Positions 16,274-24,633 of a DNA stretch of 64,000 nt are shown one piece after another. A program made the position numbers and the translations under genes. The notes under the pieces were generated by a model, which saw nothing but the letters and a program-made list of their open reading frames with translations, was not told the origin of the DNA and searched no databases. Source of the DNA: Rhodocyclaceae bacterium (lineage in GTDB: Bacteria; Pseudomonadota; Gammaproteobacteria; Burkholderiales; Rhodocyclaceae); assembly GCA_023230455.1 (NCBI GenBank), contig JALNXH010000015.1, positions 1 through 64,000 of the forward strand, read 5' to 3'. How positions within the stretch are numbered: the first letter of the stretch is position 1; every line of letters begins with the position of its first letter.

Positions 16274-17440
16274 TTATTTCGGTGCGTAGGTTCGCGGCAG
16301 CAAGGCCCACATACGGCCTTTCTGCCGCATCCTGCCGGCATGCTCGCCGGCGTCCGCACCGCTGCCCCAATAGAAGTCCGCGCGCACCGGGCCGCGGATG
16401 GCGCCGCCGGTATCCAGCGCCAGCATCAGCCGTTGCAGCGGGATCTCCGATAACGGCCGCGTCGTCACCAGCCAGACCGGTGCCCCAAGCGGCGTGATGC
16501 GGGGATCGACGGCGATGCTGCGTTCCGGCAGCAGCGGCAGGCCGAGCGCTCCCGGCGGACCGCTGCCCTCGACCGGCAGTTCGCGGAAGAACACCACGCT
16601 CGGATTGTTGTTGAGCAGCTCCTGCGCCCGTCCCGGATTGGCCTTGACCCAGCCCTTGATGCCACCCATCGAGGCTTGGTCGGCACGCAGTTCGCCCTGT
16701 TCGATCAGCCACTTGCCGATGGAACGATAGGGTTGGCCGTTCTGGTCCGCGTAACCGATGCGTACGCGACTGCCGTCGTCGAGCTGTACCTGCCCCGAGC
16801 CTTGAATCTGTAGGAAGAAAAAGTCCACCGGGTCGTCCAGCCAGAGCAGTGCCGAGTTCGCCCGCTGCGCCTCCTGCCGCGCCCATTCGGCGCGCGGGTA
16901 GTAGGGGACAAGGCGCCGCCCGTCGAGACGACCGCGTAGCTTGAGATGCTTGAGTTCGGGGTAGAGGCTACCCAGATCGACGGTAATCATGTCCTCCGGC
17001 GGACCGAAGACCGGAATCGGATACGCCTTTGAGCGGCGGCGGCTGCCATTGACCACCGGTTCGTAATACCCGGTGACCAGTCCTTCGCGGGAGCCGTCGG
17101 GATTCGCCAGTTGCCAGGGGCGGAGCCAGGCCTCGAACCAACCGCGCAGATCGCTGCGGTCGGCGCTGCGCGCGGCGGTGCAGGTAGCTTCCCAAAGTTC
17201 CTGGCGGCCCAGGCTGTGGCAAGTGGTGAGAAAGCCATCGAATGCGGCGCCGAGATCCTCCCCCCCCCAGCCCGGCAACTCCGACCACTCGGCGGGCTGT
17301 AGCGGTTTCTCCGCTGGCTTCGGCATCTCGGGCATGGGGCAGGCACACGGTGCGATAGCAACGGGCTCCGGCAGGCGCGTCGCCTGGCTGGCGCAGCCGG
17401 CGACGAGAAGAAAGACCAGCAGGAGAATGGGGCTGCGCAT
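16274..17440 (-). CDS. mltA: Membrane-bound lytic murein transglycosylase A
   Basis: This 388-residue outer-membrane lipoprotein (lipobox VAGC, Cys16) cleaves peptidoglycan glycan strands with formation of 1,6-anhydromuramic acid. It has the MltA domain with GYYEPVVNGS, the segment IQGSGQVQL, and the C-terminal double-psi barrel with LALDTGGAIRGP and RADFYWG. D343 and D355 correspond to the two essential aspartates, D355 being the likely catalytic acid. Length fits the family. It is followed at 168 bases by amt on the same strand, which has its own promoter. Confidence 0.92.
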   Translation of the reverse strand: MRSPILLLVFLLVAGCASQATRLPEPVAIAPCACPMPEMPKPAEKPLQPAEWSELPGWGGEDLGAAFDGFLTTCHSLGRQELWEATCTAARSADRSDLRGWFEAWLRPWQLANPDGSREGLVTGYYEPVVNGSRRRSKAYPIPVFGPPEDMITVDLGSLYPELKHLKLRGRLDGRRLVPYYPRAEWARQEAQRANSALLWLDDPVDFFFLQIQGSGQVQLDDGSRVRIGYADQNGQPYRSIGKWLIEQGELRADQASMGGIKGWVKANPGRAQELLNNNPSVVFFRELPVEGSGPPGALGLPLLPERSIAVDPRITPLGAPVWLVTTRPLSEIPLQRLMLALDTGGAIRGPVRADFYWGSGADAGEHAGRMRQKGRMWALLPRTYAPK

Positions 17441-17484
17441 GATTCTGATAAAGTCGTCAGGTTAGCAATGCTGCAAATTATCCC

Positions 17485-17592
17485 ATGGGGCTGACCACCG
17501 TCCTGGCCGCGATCAGCGTCGAACTGCTCATCCCGCTGCTCCTGCTCTACTGGCTCTGGCGCGTCTGGCCGAGGAACTCCGACGATGACTGA
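17485..17592 (+). CDS. Candidate 35-residue membrane peptide upstream of DUF815 ATPase
   Basis: An ATG at 17485 opens a 35-codon frame, MGLTTVLAAISVELLIPLLL and onward, with one strongly hydrophobic helix (about residues 3-24), a Trp/Arg interface (LWRVWPR) and an acidic end. Its TGA (17590-17592) overlaps the ATG of the DUF815 gene (17585) by 8 bases, which suggests translational coupling. There is no strong ribosome site before it. I recognise no family. It may be a real small membrane protein, or merely a leader that couples translation. Confidence 0.35.
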   Translation: MGLTTVLAAISVELLIPLLLLYWLWRVWPRNSDDD

Positions 17593-18460
17593 CCTGGAAA
17601 AATTTCTCGCGCGCGCCGAAGCCGTACTGGCGCGCATCGAAGGCCTGCTGCCGGCCGCCCACGCGGCCCCCGACTGGTCGGCAACCGCCTTCCGCTGGCG
17701 CAGGCGACAGGGCCGCGGTGCGCTGGAAGCGGTACGCTATCCGCACCGCATCCGCCTCGACGATCTGCAAGGGGTGGAGGAACAGAAACAGCGCATCGAG
17801 CAGAACACACGGCAGTTCATCGCCGGCTACAGCGCCAACAACGTCATCCTCACCGGCGCGCGCGGCACCGGCAAATCGTCGCTGGTCAAGGGGCTGCTGC
17901 ACGGCTATGCGGATCGGGGCTTACGCCTGATCGAAGTGGACAAGGGCGATCTGGTGGATTTGGCGGAAATTGTGGAACTCGTCGCCGCCCGCCCGGAAAA
18001 GTTCGTCGTCTTCTGCGACGACCTTTCCTTCGAAAGCGGCGAGCCCGGCTACAAGGCGATGAAAAGCGTGCTCGACGGCTCGATCGCGGGCATGCCCGAC
18101 AACGTACTGATCTACGCGACATCCAATCGCCGCCACCTGATGCCCGAAACCATGCGCGAAAACCTCGACGCCCGCCACGACGAGGACGGCGAGCTGCATC
18201 CGGGCGAAACCACCGAAGAAAAGATTTCGCTCTCCGAGCGCTTCGGTCTCTGGCTGTCGTTCTACCCGTTCAGCCAGGACGAGTACCTGGCCATTTGCGG
18301 CCATTGGCTGCACAGCTTCGGACTCGATGCCGGAAAAATCGCCGACGCCCGCACGGAGGCGCTGCAATGGGCGCTTGGCCGCGGTTCGCGCAGCGGGCGT
18401 GTGGCCTGGCAGTTCGCCCGCGACTATGCCGGCCGCAACGCCGGGACGATGCGGCCATGA
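17585..18460 (+). CDS. DUF815 P-loop ATPase
   Basis: This 291-residue AAA-type ATPase of the DUF815 family has Walker A GARGTGKS (91-98), Walker B FVVFCDDLSF, a sensor-1-like YATSNRRHL and a C-terminal helical segment. The biochemical role of the family is not established. It is overlapped at its start by a candidate membrane peptide and at its end (ATGA) by the Nudix-ThiE gene, so the three are translationally linked. Family members are often found beside Nudix/MutT genes, which fits, but gives no function. Confidence 0.88.
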   Translation: MTDLEKFLARAEAVLARIEGLLPAAHAAPDWSATAFRWRRRQGRGALEAVRYPHRIRLDDLQGVEEQKQRIEQNTRQFIAGYSANNVILTGARGTGKSSLVKGLLHGYADRGLRLIEVDKGDLVDLAEIVELVAARPEKFVVFCDDLSFESGEPGYKAMKSVLDGSIAGMPDNVLIYATSNRRHLMPETMRENLDARHDEDGELHPGETTEEKISLSERFGLWLSFYPFSQDEYLAICGHWLHSFGLDAGKIADARTEALQWALGRGSRSGRVAWQFARDYAGRNAGTMRP

Positions 18461-19404
18461 AGAGGATGACCGAAGTCGCCGCCGCGGTGATCCAGCGGCC
18501 CGACGGCAGCTTCCTGCTCGGCCAGCGCGCACCGGGCACCTTCTATCCGGGCTACTGGGAATTTCCCGGCGGCAAGGTGGAAGCTGGCGAAAGCCCCCGC
18601 CAGGCGCTGATCCGCGAGCTGTCGGAAGAACTCGGTATCGACGTCCTCACCGCCTACCGCTGGCTGACGAGGGAACATGTCTATGAGCACGCCCACGTCA
18701 AGCTGCACTTTTTCCGCGTCACCGCCTGGCGCGGCGAATTGCGCGATCACGTGCATAGCGCGCTGGCCTGGCAGCATGCCGAATCGCTCGATGTGGCGCC
18801 GATGCTGCCCGCCAACGCGCCGGTGCTGAAGGGCCTGGCGCTGCCCAACTTCTACGCCATCACCGCGGCCGCGCAGATCGGCATCGATACCCAGTTGCTG
18901 GCGCTGGCGCAGGCCCTCGACGGCGGGCTCAGGCTGGTGCAGATCCGGGAACCCGGGCTCGACCCTGCCCGCCGCAGCGCCTTCGCCCATGCCGCCGTCG
19001 ACCTGTGCCGCCAGTACGGCGCCCGTGTGCTGGTCAATAGCGACGCACCACTGGCGGTCGCCTGCGCGGCCGACGGGCTGCACCTTTCGGCACGGCAGCT
19101 CATGGCGAGCGACCGCCGCCCCGACTTTCCCTTGGTCGCGGCGTCCTGCCACGACGCGGCGGAACTCGCCCGGGCTGGTGCGCTGGAGCTGGATTTCGCG
19201 GTGCTCGGCCCGGTGGCCCCAACCCCCAGCCACCCGCAGCAACCGGGACTGGGATGGCAGGCATTTGCCGACTCGGCAGCGGACGCGACGCTACCGGTCT
19301 TCGCGCTCGGCGGCCTGGCCAGAGCCGACATGGAGGCCGCCTGGCAGGCGGGGGCTCACGGCATTGCGGCGATTCGCGCCGCGTGGAATCAATCGCCGGC
19401 CTGA
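18457..19404 (+). CDS. Nudix hydrolase fused to ThiE/TenI-like domain
   Basis: This 315-residue two-domain protein starts with a MutT-type domain (1-130) carrying a complete Nudix box, GGKVEAGESP then RELSEELGI. It is expected to hydrolyse oxidised nucleotides such as 8-oxo-dGTP. The second domain (about 135-310) has the thiamine-phosphate-synthase barrel, but key residues differ. QIREP replaces the usual Q(Y/L)R.K pattern and VLVNSDAP replaces the VND(D/R) motif. The enzyme ThiE at 55857-56495 keeps those residues. The C-terminal domain is therefore probably not a thiamine phosphate synthase. The start overlaps the DUF815 stop by ATGA. Confidence 0.88.
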   Translation: MKRMTEVAAAVIQRPDGSFLLGQRAPGTFYPGYWEFPGGKVEAGESPRQALIRELSEELGIDVLTAYRWLTREHVYEHAHVKLHFFRVTAWRGELRDHVHSALAWQHAESLDVAPMLPANAPVLKGLALPNFYAITAAAQIGIDTQLLALAQALDGGLRLVQIREPGLDPARRSAFAHAAVDLCRQYGARVLVNSDAPLAVACAADGLHLSARQLMASDRRPDFPLVAASCHDAAELARAGALELDFAVLGPVAPTPSHPQQPGLGWQAFADSAADATLPVFALGGLARADMEAAWQAGAHGIAAIRAAWNQSPA

Positions 19405-19583
19405 GCCGGCGTATCGGAATCCTCTTCCGCCGCCGCGATGCGGTACTCCTCGTTGGCCCAGGCACCGAGGTCGATGCCCTTGCAACGCTTGCTGCAAAAC
19501 GGTCGATACGGATTGGCGGCCGTCCACGCCACGGTCTTGCCACAGGTAGGACAGCACACCTGGGTCGCTGCGGGTTGGTTCAT
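19389..19583 (-). CDS. yacG: DNA gyrase inhibitor / zinc-binding protein YacG
   Basis: This 64-residue protein has the four-cysteine zinc site CPTCGKTV...FCSKRCKGIDL and the conserved DLGAWANEEYRI. YacG binds GyrB and limits gyrase activity. It is the last gene of the minus-strand operon birA-coaX-SPOR-coaE-zapD-yacG. Its 3' end overlaps the 3' end of the convergent Nudix-ThiE gene by 16 bases. Confidence 0.92.
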   Translation of the reverse strand: MNQPAATQVCCPTCGKTVAWTAANPYRPFCSKRCKGIDLGAWANEEYRIAAAEEDSDTPAQAGD

Positions 19584-19611
19584 CAGAAAAAGGAAACCCT
19601 GAACGGGCGGC

Positions 19612-20367
19612 TCAGAGATTGCAGAAGGTCAGTTCGAAGTTCACATCCGCTTCGACCTGCTTTGGCCGCTGGTTGATCTCGGGAGCGAGAAAGCGGATGT
19701 TCAGCGCATACTTGCCAGCGCTGATTTCCGGCACAAAGCAATCGTTGCTATCCAGACGCAGACGCACCAGTTGCGCCGTGCGTCCGGCCAGCATGAGCTG
19801 GAAGCTGCCGCGCGGTGCGCTTTGCTTTTCCGCGCGGCCGGATGAGCGCAGCAGGCGCAGCACGATCGTCAGGCCTTGGCGGATGGCCATCATCGGACCA
19901 ACCCAGGTATTGAGATCCTGGCGTCGCCCGTCCGCGTCCCGGTTGAGCCAATAGTGATATGAAGGCAGATCGAACTCGCAAACGCCGCCCGGGATCGCCG
20001 CGCGATTCTTGATCGCCATCAGCCATTCGTTGTCGCGCAAGTACTGGCCAATACGGCCTTGCATCGATAGCAGCGCTGCGGAGGCTTGCTCGATTTCGTA
20101 AAGCGCGCCGGACAGCGCATCCTCTGAAATTTCGGGGTTGTTGCGGAACGAAAGCAGGATCTGGCGCTGCCGCTCAAGTTCCTGCATCAGGTCGAACTTG
20201 AGATCGGCGCGGCCGGCCACTTCGAATATCTCGAACAGAGTGACCAAAGCGACGTGATGGATTTCCGCGGCTTCGGCAGAGATGAAGAACGCAATCTTGT
20301 CGAACAAATCCTCCAGGCGCAGCAGGGTGCGTATGCGCTCGTTAAGAGGATATTCGTATGTGATCAC
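19612..20367 (-). CDS. zapD: Cell division protein ZapD
   Basis: This 251-residue cytoplasmic protein binds and bundles FtsZ filaments. The start is the GTG at 20367, giving MITYEYPLNERIRTLLRLED as in relatives, with CAGGGG 6 bases before it. The frame is open to a TTG at 20415, which is unlikely. The helical N-terminal half and C-terminal beta domain are full length, with no frameshift. It lies between coaE and yacG, the classical coaE-zapD-yacG arrangement; pilD, often next to coaE, is absent here. Confidence 0.92.
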   Translation of the reverse strand: MITYEYPLNERIRTLLRLEDLFDKIAFFISAEAAEIHHVALVTLFEIFEVAGRADLKFDLMQELERQRQILLSFRNNPEISEDALSGALYEIEQASAALLSMQGRIGQYLRDNEWLMAIKNRAAIPGGVCEFDLPSYHYWLNRDADGRRQDLNTWVGPMMAIRQGLTIVLRLLRSSGRAEKQSAPRGSFQLMLAGRTAQLVRLRLDSNDCFVPEISAGKYALNIRFLAPEINQRPKQVEADVNFELTFCNL

Positions 20368-20418
20368 GCGGGACCCCTGGATGAAGTCGGGCGATTCTGA
20401 CCGATTTGGGGTCAAACC

Positions 20419-21060
20419 TCAACCCGAATAAGAGCTGGAATCCGGCTTCTCGCGGGACATTTCACGGTATTTACGATCCAGGGCGAGAACCTGTTGGCGC
20501 AGATGCGGCAAGTCGCCGCTATTGTCGATTACGTCGTCGGCCGCCGCCAGACGCTGCGCTCGGCTCGCCTGGGTAGCCATGATGCGGCGGACCTCCTCGG
20601 CGGACAAGCCGTTGCGCGCCATTACCCGTGCCAATTGGACTTCTTCGGCACAGTCGACCACCGCAATCGCACTGGCTCGTTCGCGGTAGACGTCGAATTC
20701 CACCAGCAGGGGAATGACCTGCATCACGTACGGGGCCCCATCGGCAAACCCCTGGGCCACGCGGTCGGCGCTTTCCTGGCGCACCAGCGGATGGACGATG
20801 GCTTCCAGCCGTGCTCGGGCCTGCGGGTCGGAGAAGGCCAAGCGACGCATGGCCACCCGGTCCAGCGCACCGTCGGGGGCAATCATCTGGTCGCCGAAGG
20901 CCGCGCGAATCGCCGGCATGGCCGCCCCATTCGGCCCGGTAACCTCGTGGGCAATCACGTCGGCATCGACAATCCGCGCCCCCAGCGCGGCAAACATGTC
21001 GGCCGCGGCGCTCTTGCCGCTGCCGATACCGCCGGTCAATCCAATCAATACTTGCCTCAC
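20419..21060 (-). CDS. coaE: Dephospho-CoA kinase
   Basis: This 213-residue enzyme performs the last step of coenzyme A synthesis, phosphorylating the ribose 3'-hydroxyl. The P-loop GLTGGIGSGKS is at residues 7-17, ARIVDADVIAHEVT carries the conserved Asp, and IPLLVEFDVYRE is the lid-region motif. The start codon is GTG at 21060 and overlaps the TGA of the upstream SPOR-domain gene (GTGA), implying coupled translation. coaX, also of the CoA pathway, is two genes upstream in the same operon. Confidence 0.94.
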   Translation of the reverse strand: MRQVLIGLTGGIGSGKSAAADMFAALGARIVDADVIAHEVTGPNGAAMPAIRAAFGDQMIAPDGALDRVAMRRLAFSDPQARARLEAIVHPLVRQESADRVAQGFADGAPYVMQVIPLLVEFDVYRERASAIAVVDCAEEVQLARVMARNGLSAEEVRRIMATQASRAQRLAAADDVIDNSGDLPHLRQQVLALDRKYREMSREKPDSSSYSG

Positions 21061-21686
21061 GGTACGTCACACTCCTCGCCATGGATTCCCACCAGCGTCG
21101 CCAGCAGGGCTTCTACCCGCGGCACAGCCGCCGCCACGCCGCGCACTTCGATCCGAAGGATCGTCGCCGACCCCGGCCGCAACACCAGTTTTGCGCTTCT
21201 CACACCCCTGCGGCCGATCTCCTGGAGGTAATCGGTTGCCGCCTGTTCGCTGGGAAATTCCCTGAATACGATAGCGAACTTGCCGTCGCTTTCCTCATCC
21301 ACCCGCAACTCGGCGACGATGCCTTCCAGCTTGCGGATTTCTGCGATTTTTGCGGCGGCGCTTTCGCGGCTGAGCAGCGCCGGAATCAGCACCACGAACT
21401 TCGCCGGCGCCTCACGAACGACGGTCTCGGCCTTGACTCCGTCGAGCTTGCCGATCTCGGCGCCGAACTTCTCGGCATCGACTTCCGCCAGCCCTTCAAC
21501 CGCCTTGCAGAATAGACCGCCACCCTGCCCCACACGCTCCGCGACGACCAACCGCAACCGCTCCGTGGCCATTTGCGCCGCTAACCGTTGCGGCTCGTGT
21601 CCGGCATCCGTTGTCACGAAATACCCGCCCGACCAGACCAGGAAGATCAGGTTGGCCAGCAGCAGCGCAAGGAACAGCAGTCTCAT
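21057..21686 (-). CDS. SPOR-domain-like membrane protein
   Basis: This 209-residue protein has one N-terminal TM helix (MRLLFLALLLANLIFLVWSG) and a periplasmic part containing a Cys (GGLFCKAVEGL) and a C-terminal alpha/beta region (about 90-165) of SPOR type, with VVLIPALLSRESAAAKIAEI and AIVFREFPSEQAATDYLQEI. SPOR domains bind denuded glycan strands at the septum, fitting its place near zapD. The gene sits between coaX and coaE as commonly seen in betaproteobacteria. The exact function is unknown. Confidence 0.75.
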   Translation of the reverse strand: MRLLFLALLLANLIFLVWSGGYFVTTDAGHEPQRLAAQMATERLRLVVAERVGQGGGLFCKAVEGLAEVDAEKFGAEIGKLDGVKAETVVREAPAKFVVLIPALLSRESAAAKIAEIRKLEGIVAELRVDEESDGKFAIVFREFPSEQAATDYLQEIGRRGVRSAKLVLRPGSATILRIEVRGVAAAVPRVEALLATLVGIHGEECDVP

Positions 21687-21710
21687 GGATGAAGTCGTCG
21701 CCAGGGTCGG

Positions 21711-22424
21711 TTACACGTCTACGGCCAGACGCGCCAAACCTTCGAGTACCAGGTTGTCTATAGCCAGGACAGGCAGGGTCAAATGCGTCGCCAAGTCGGC
21801 GGCCGCTCCGCCGGAAAGCAGGCAGCGGGCATCTGGCACCGCACCCAGCGCGCGGAACATGCGTTCGATGGCGCCCAGCGTGGCGTGGATGATACCGCTC
21901 TCGATGGCATCGTCGGTGTTGGTCGGCAATTCGCTATAGCGCCCGCGCGCGGCGGGCAGTTGCGCGGTCGCCTGCGCCAGACTGGCGCGCATCAACGACA
22001 GCCCGGGCAGGATCAACCCGCCGCGGAAATAGCCGGCGGCGTCGAGCGCATCGACGGTAGTCGCCGTCCCGGCGTTGATTACAAGACAGTCGCCGCGGTG
22101 CAGGGCGCGCGCTCCGATCAACGCGGCCCAGCGGTCGGCGCCGAGCTGCGCCGGCCGGTCGTAGCCGTTAAGCACGCCGCCCTGCTCCGAACACGCGGCG
22201 TTCCAGCGCACTGCCGCACCCGGCAGGGCCGACGCCACTGCAGCGGCAACGGCGGCACCGGCCACGTTGCAGCCGATAATGCGATCGAACGTCGCCCCAA
22301 GCGGCAGATAGCGAACAAGCGCCGCGGCATCGATCGTCGCCAGCGCGCCGCCGCCGCACCAACGCTCGCCGTCGTGCAATCCCCACTTGATGCGGGTGTT
22401 GCCGCAGTCCAGGCAAAGGATCAC
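21711..22424 (-). CDS. coaX: Type III pantothenate kinase
   Basis: This 237-residue ASKHA-fold kinase phosphorylates pantothenate, the first step to CoA. The chosen GTG at 22424 yields MILCLDCGNTRIKWGLHDG with the phosphate-binding DxGNTxxKW motif. GADRWAALIGA and INAGTATTVDAL are the other two signature blocks. The frame extends upstream into birA but is meaningless there. The GTG overlaps the birA TGA (GTGA). Type III kinases are insensitive to CoA feedback, as known for the family. Confidence 0.93.
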   Translation of the reverse strand: MILCLDCGNTRIKWGLHDGERWCGGGALATIDAAALVRYLPLGATFDRIIGCNVAGAAVAAAVASALPGAAVRWNAACSEQGGVLNGYDRPAQLGADRWAALIGARALHRGDCLVINAGTATTVDALDAAGYFRGGLILPGLSLMRASLAQATAQLPAARGRYSELPTNTDDAIESGIIHATLGAIERMFRALGAVPDARCLLSGGAAADLATHLTLPVLAIDNLVLEGLARLAVDV

Positions 22425-23212
22425 GGTGCCAGCCTCAAACTGACGTCCCCCGAAACGACCCGCTGCATGCCCGATTCGGTCGCCAGCAGCAACGCGCCGT
22501 CGTCGTCCACGCCGAGGCAGCGTCCGCTGCTGTCGCTGCCTCCGCCGCTGATCCTCACCGGCCGGCCGGCCCACGCGTGGCGCGCTTGCCACTCCGCACG
22601 CAACGCGGCGAAGCCGCCGTTGCTGTAGCGGTCGAGGGTGGTGCACAGGTTCTGTAATAGTGCGCCAAGCACCGCTTCACGCGATACCGCGGCCAGCGCT
22701 TCATTGAGCGCAGCGGCTTCGACACCGGGCGGCAGGCTGCACGGCCGGCGCAGATTGATACCGATGCCGATCACCGCGGAACGGATGTCGCCCGGTTGCA
22801 GTTCGATCAGCACGCCGGCCAGCTTGCGCTCGCGGTAGAGCAGATCGTTGGGCCATTTCAGCGCGACACCCGCGGCGCCCAGCTGCTCAAGCCCGAGCGC
22901 CAAAGCGAGACCGACGGCCAGGGACAGTGCAGCCGGCGCGCCCGAGCCGGGCGGGAAACGCCAAAGCAGGGAAAAGGTCAGGCTGTCGCCGGGTGCCGAG
23001 GCCCACTGCCTGCCCAGCCGGCCGCGCCCGGCTGTTTGCGCATCGGCCGCCAGCACCGTTCCCGACGCGGCGCCCGATGCGGCGCGCGCCAGCAGGCGCG
23101 AATTGGTCGAATCGCATTCGGCGACAACGTCGATGTCGAAACGGCAGGCCGCAACGCCAAGCGCAGCGACGACAGCGACAGTATCCAGGACGGCAGGTGA
23201 TGAATCGGGCAT
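22421..23212 (-). CDS. birA: Biotin-[acetyl-CoA-carboxylase] ligase, no DNA-binding domain
   Basis: This 263-residue biotin protein ligase attaches biotin to carboxyl carrier proteins. The adenylate-binding motif GRGRLGRQW, KWPNDLLYRERKLAGVLIE and a small C-terminal SH3-like domain are present. The N-terminal winged helix of E. coli BirA is missing; only about 25 residues precede the catalytic domain. So it should be an enzyme only, not a biotin-operon repressor. It is the first gene of the operon ending in yacG and follows ntrC by 8 bases on the same strand. Confidence 0.92.
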   Translation of the reverse strand: MPDSSPAVLDTVAVVAALGVAACRFDIDVVAECDSTNSRLLARAASGAASGTVLAADAQTAGRGRLGRQWASAPGDSLTFSLLWRFPPGSGAPAALSLAVGLALALGLEQLGAAGVALKWPNDLLYRERKLAGVLIELQPGDIRSAVIGIGINLRRPCSLPPGVEAAALNEALAAVSREAVLGALLQNLCTTLDRYSNGGFAALRAEWQARHAWAGRPVRISGGGSDSSGRCLGVDDDGALLLATESGMQRVVSGDVSLRLAP

Positions 23213-23220
23213 GCGCCGGA

Positions 23221-24633
23221 TTATCCCTGCTCTTCCTCGCCTTTGCTATCGTCGAGGTTGAGCTCCTGGATCTTGCGGGTGATGGTGTTGCGGCCGATGC
23301 CGAGCAGCTGCGCGGCCTCGATGCGGCGTCCGCCGGTAGCCGCCAGGGCGCGCCGGATCAGGGTGCCCTCGAAGGCGCGGGTGAGATGATCGAAGACATT
23401 ACCGGGGTGCGCGACGATCATTCGGTCGGCTTCGCTGGCCAGCGCTTCGAGCCAGTCCACCGGACCCAATGCCGACGTTTGTTCGCGCAGTTCGCCAGGC
23501 AGATCGGCAACATCCACCGATTGTCCCGGCGCCATCACTGTCAACCAGTGACACAGGTTTTCCAGCTGCCGCACGTTGCCTGGGAATTCCAGCCCCTGCA
23601 AATACTTCAACGCGTTATCGGCCAGCCGTTTCGGTTCGACGCTGAGTTCGTGCGCGCTTTTGGCCAGGAAATGCTTGGCCAGCAGCGGAATATCTTCGCG
23701 CCGCTCGCGCAACGTAGGCAAACGCAGGCGGATAACGTTGAGGCGGTGGAACAGGTCTTCACGGAACAACCCGTCGCGCACGCGTTGCTCAAGATTCTGA
23801 TGCGTCGCGGTGATGACGCGCACGTTGGCCTTCACCGGTGTATGGCCGCCGACGCGATAGAAATGGCCATCGGAAAGCACGCGTAGCAGGCGGGTTTGTA
23901 GTTCTGCCGGCATGTCGCCGATTTCGTCGAGGAACAGCGTGCCGCCCTCCGCCTGTTCGAAACGCCCGCGGCGCTGTGCGGCAGCCCCGGTGAACGCCCC
24001 CTTTTCATGGCCGAACAACTCCGATTCAAGTAGATCGCGCGGGATCGCCGCGGTATTGATGGCGATGAACGGTGCCGCCGCACGCGGACTGTGGCGGTGC
24101 AGTGCGCGCGCCACAAGTTCCTTGCCGGTGCCCGATTCGCCGTTGATCAGCACCGTGGCGTGCGACTGCGACAGACGGCCGATGGCACGAAAAACTTCCT
24201 GCATCGATGGCGCTTGGCCGAGGATCTCCGGCGCCATGCTGGTGGCTTCGACACTGCCCGCCGGTTGCGGCGTTTCCTCGATGGCGCGGCGTACCAGATC
24301 GACCGCCTGATCGACATCGAACGGTTTGGGCAGGTATTCGTAGGCGCCGCCCTGAAAGGCGGCGACGGCAGAATCGAGATCGGAATAGGCGGTCATGATA
24401 ATGACCGGCAATTCGGGCCACTGGGCTTTTACCTGGCGCAACAGTTCCAGCCCGGTATGGCCCGGCATGCGAATGTCGGAGACCAGCACACAGGGCATCT
24501 GCCCGGAATCGAGAGCGGCCATCGCTTCGGTGGCAGAAACGAAACTCTTGTATGGAATCGACTCCCGCGCCAAGGCCTTTTCGAAGACCCAGCGAATGGA
24601 ACGATCATCGTCAACTATCCAGACGGGATTCAT
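23221..24633 (-). CDS. ntrC: Nitrogen regulator NtrC (sigma54 activator)
   Basis: This 470-residue response regulator has a receiver domain with phosphoacceptor D53 (VLVSDIRMPG), an AAA+ domain with Walker A GESGTGKE and the sigma54-contacting loop GAFTGA, and a C-terminal Fis-type helix-turn-helix (RIEAAQLLGIGRNTITRKIQ). It activates sigma54 promoters under nitrogen limitation. Its likely targets here are glnA and amt, both with matching promoters. Its ATG overlaps the ntrB stop by 4 bases, so kinase and regulator are coupled. Confidence 0.95.
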   Translation of the reverse strand: MNPVWIVDDDRSIRWVFEKALARESIPYKSFVSATEAMAALDSGQMPCVLVSDIRMPGHTGLELLRQVKAQWPELPVIIMTAYSDLDSAVAAFQGGAYEYLPKPFDVDQAVDLVRRAIEETPQPAGSVEATSMAPEILGQAPSMQEVFRAIGRLSQSHATVLINGESGTGKELVARALHRHSPRAAAPFIAINTAAIPRDLLESELFGHEKGAFTGAAAQRRGRFEQAEGGTLFLDEIGDMPAELQTRLLRVLSDGHFYRVGGHTPVKANVRVITATHQNLEQRVRDGLFREDLFHRLNVIRLRLPTLRERREDIPLLAKHFLAKSAHELSVEPKRLADNALKYLQGLEFPGNVRQLENLCHWLTVMAPGQSVDVADLPGELREQTSALGPVDWLEALASEADRMIVAHPGNVFDHLTRAFEGTLIRRALAATGGRRIEAAQLLGIGRNTITRKIQELNLDDSKGEEEQG

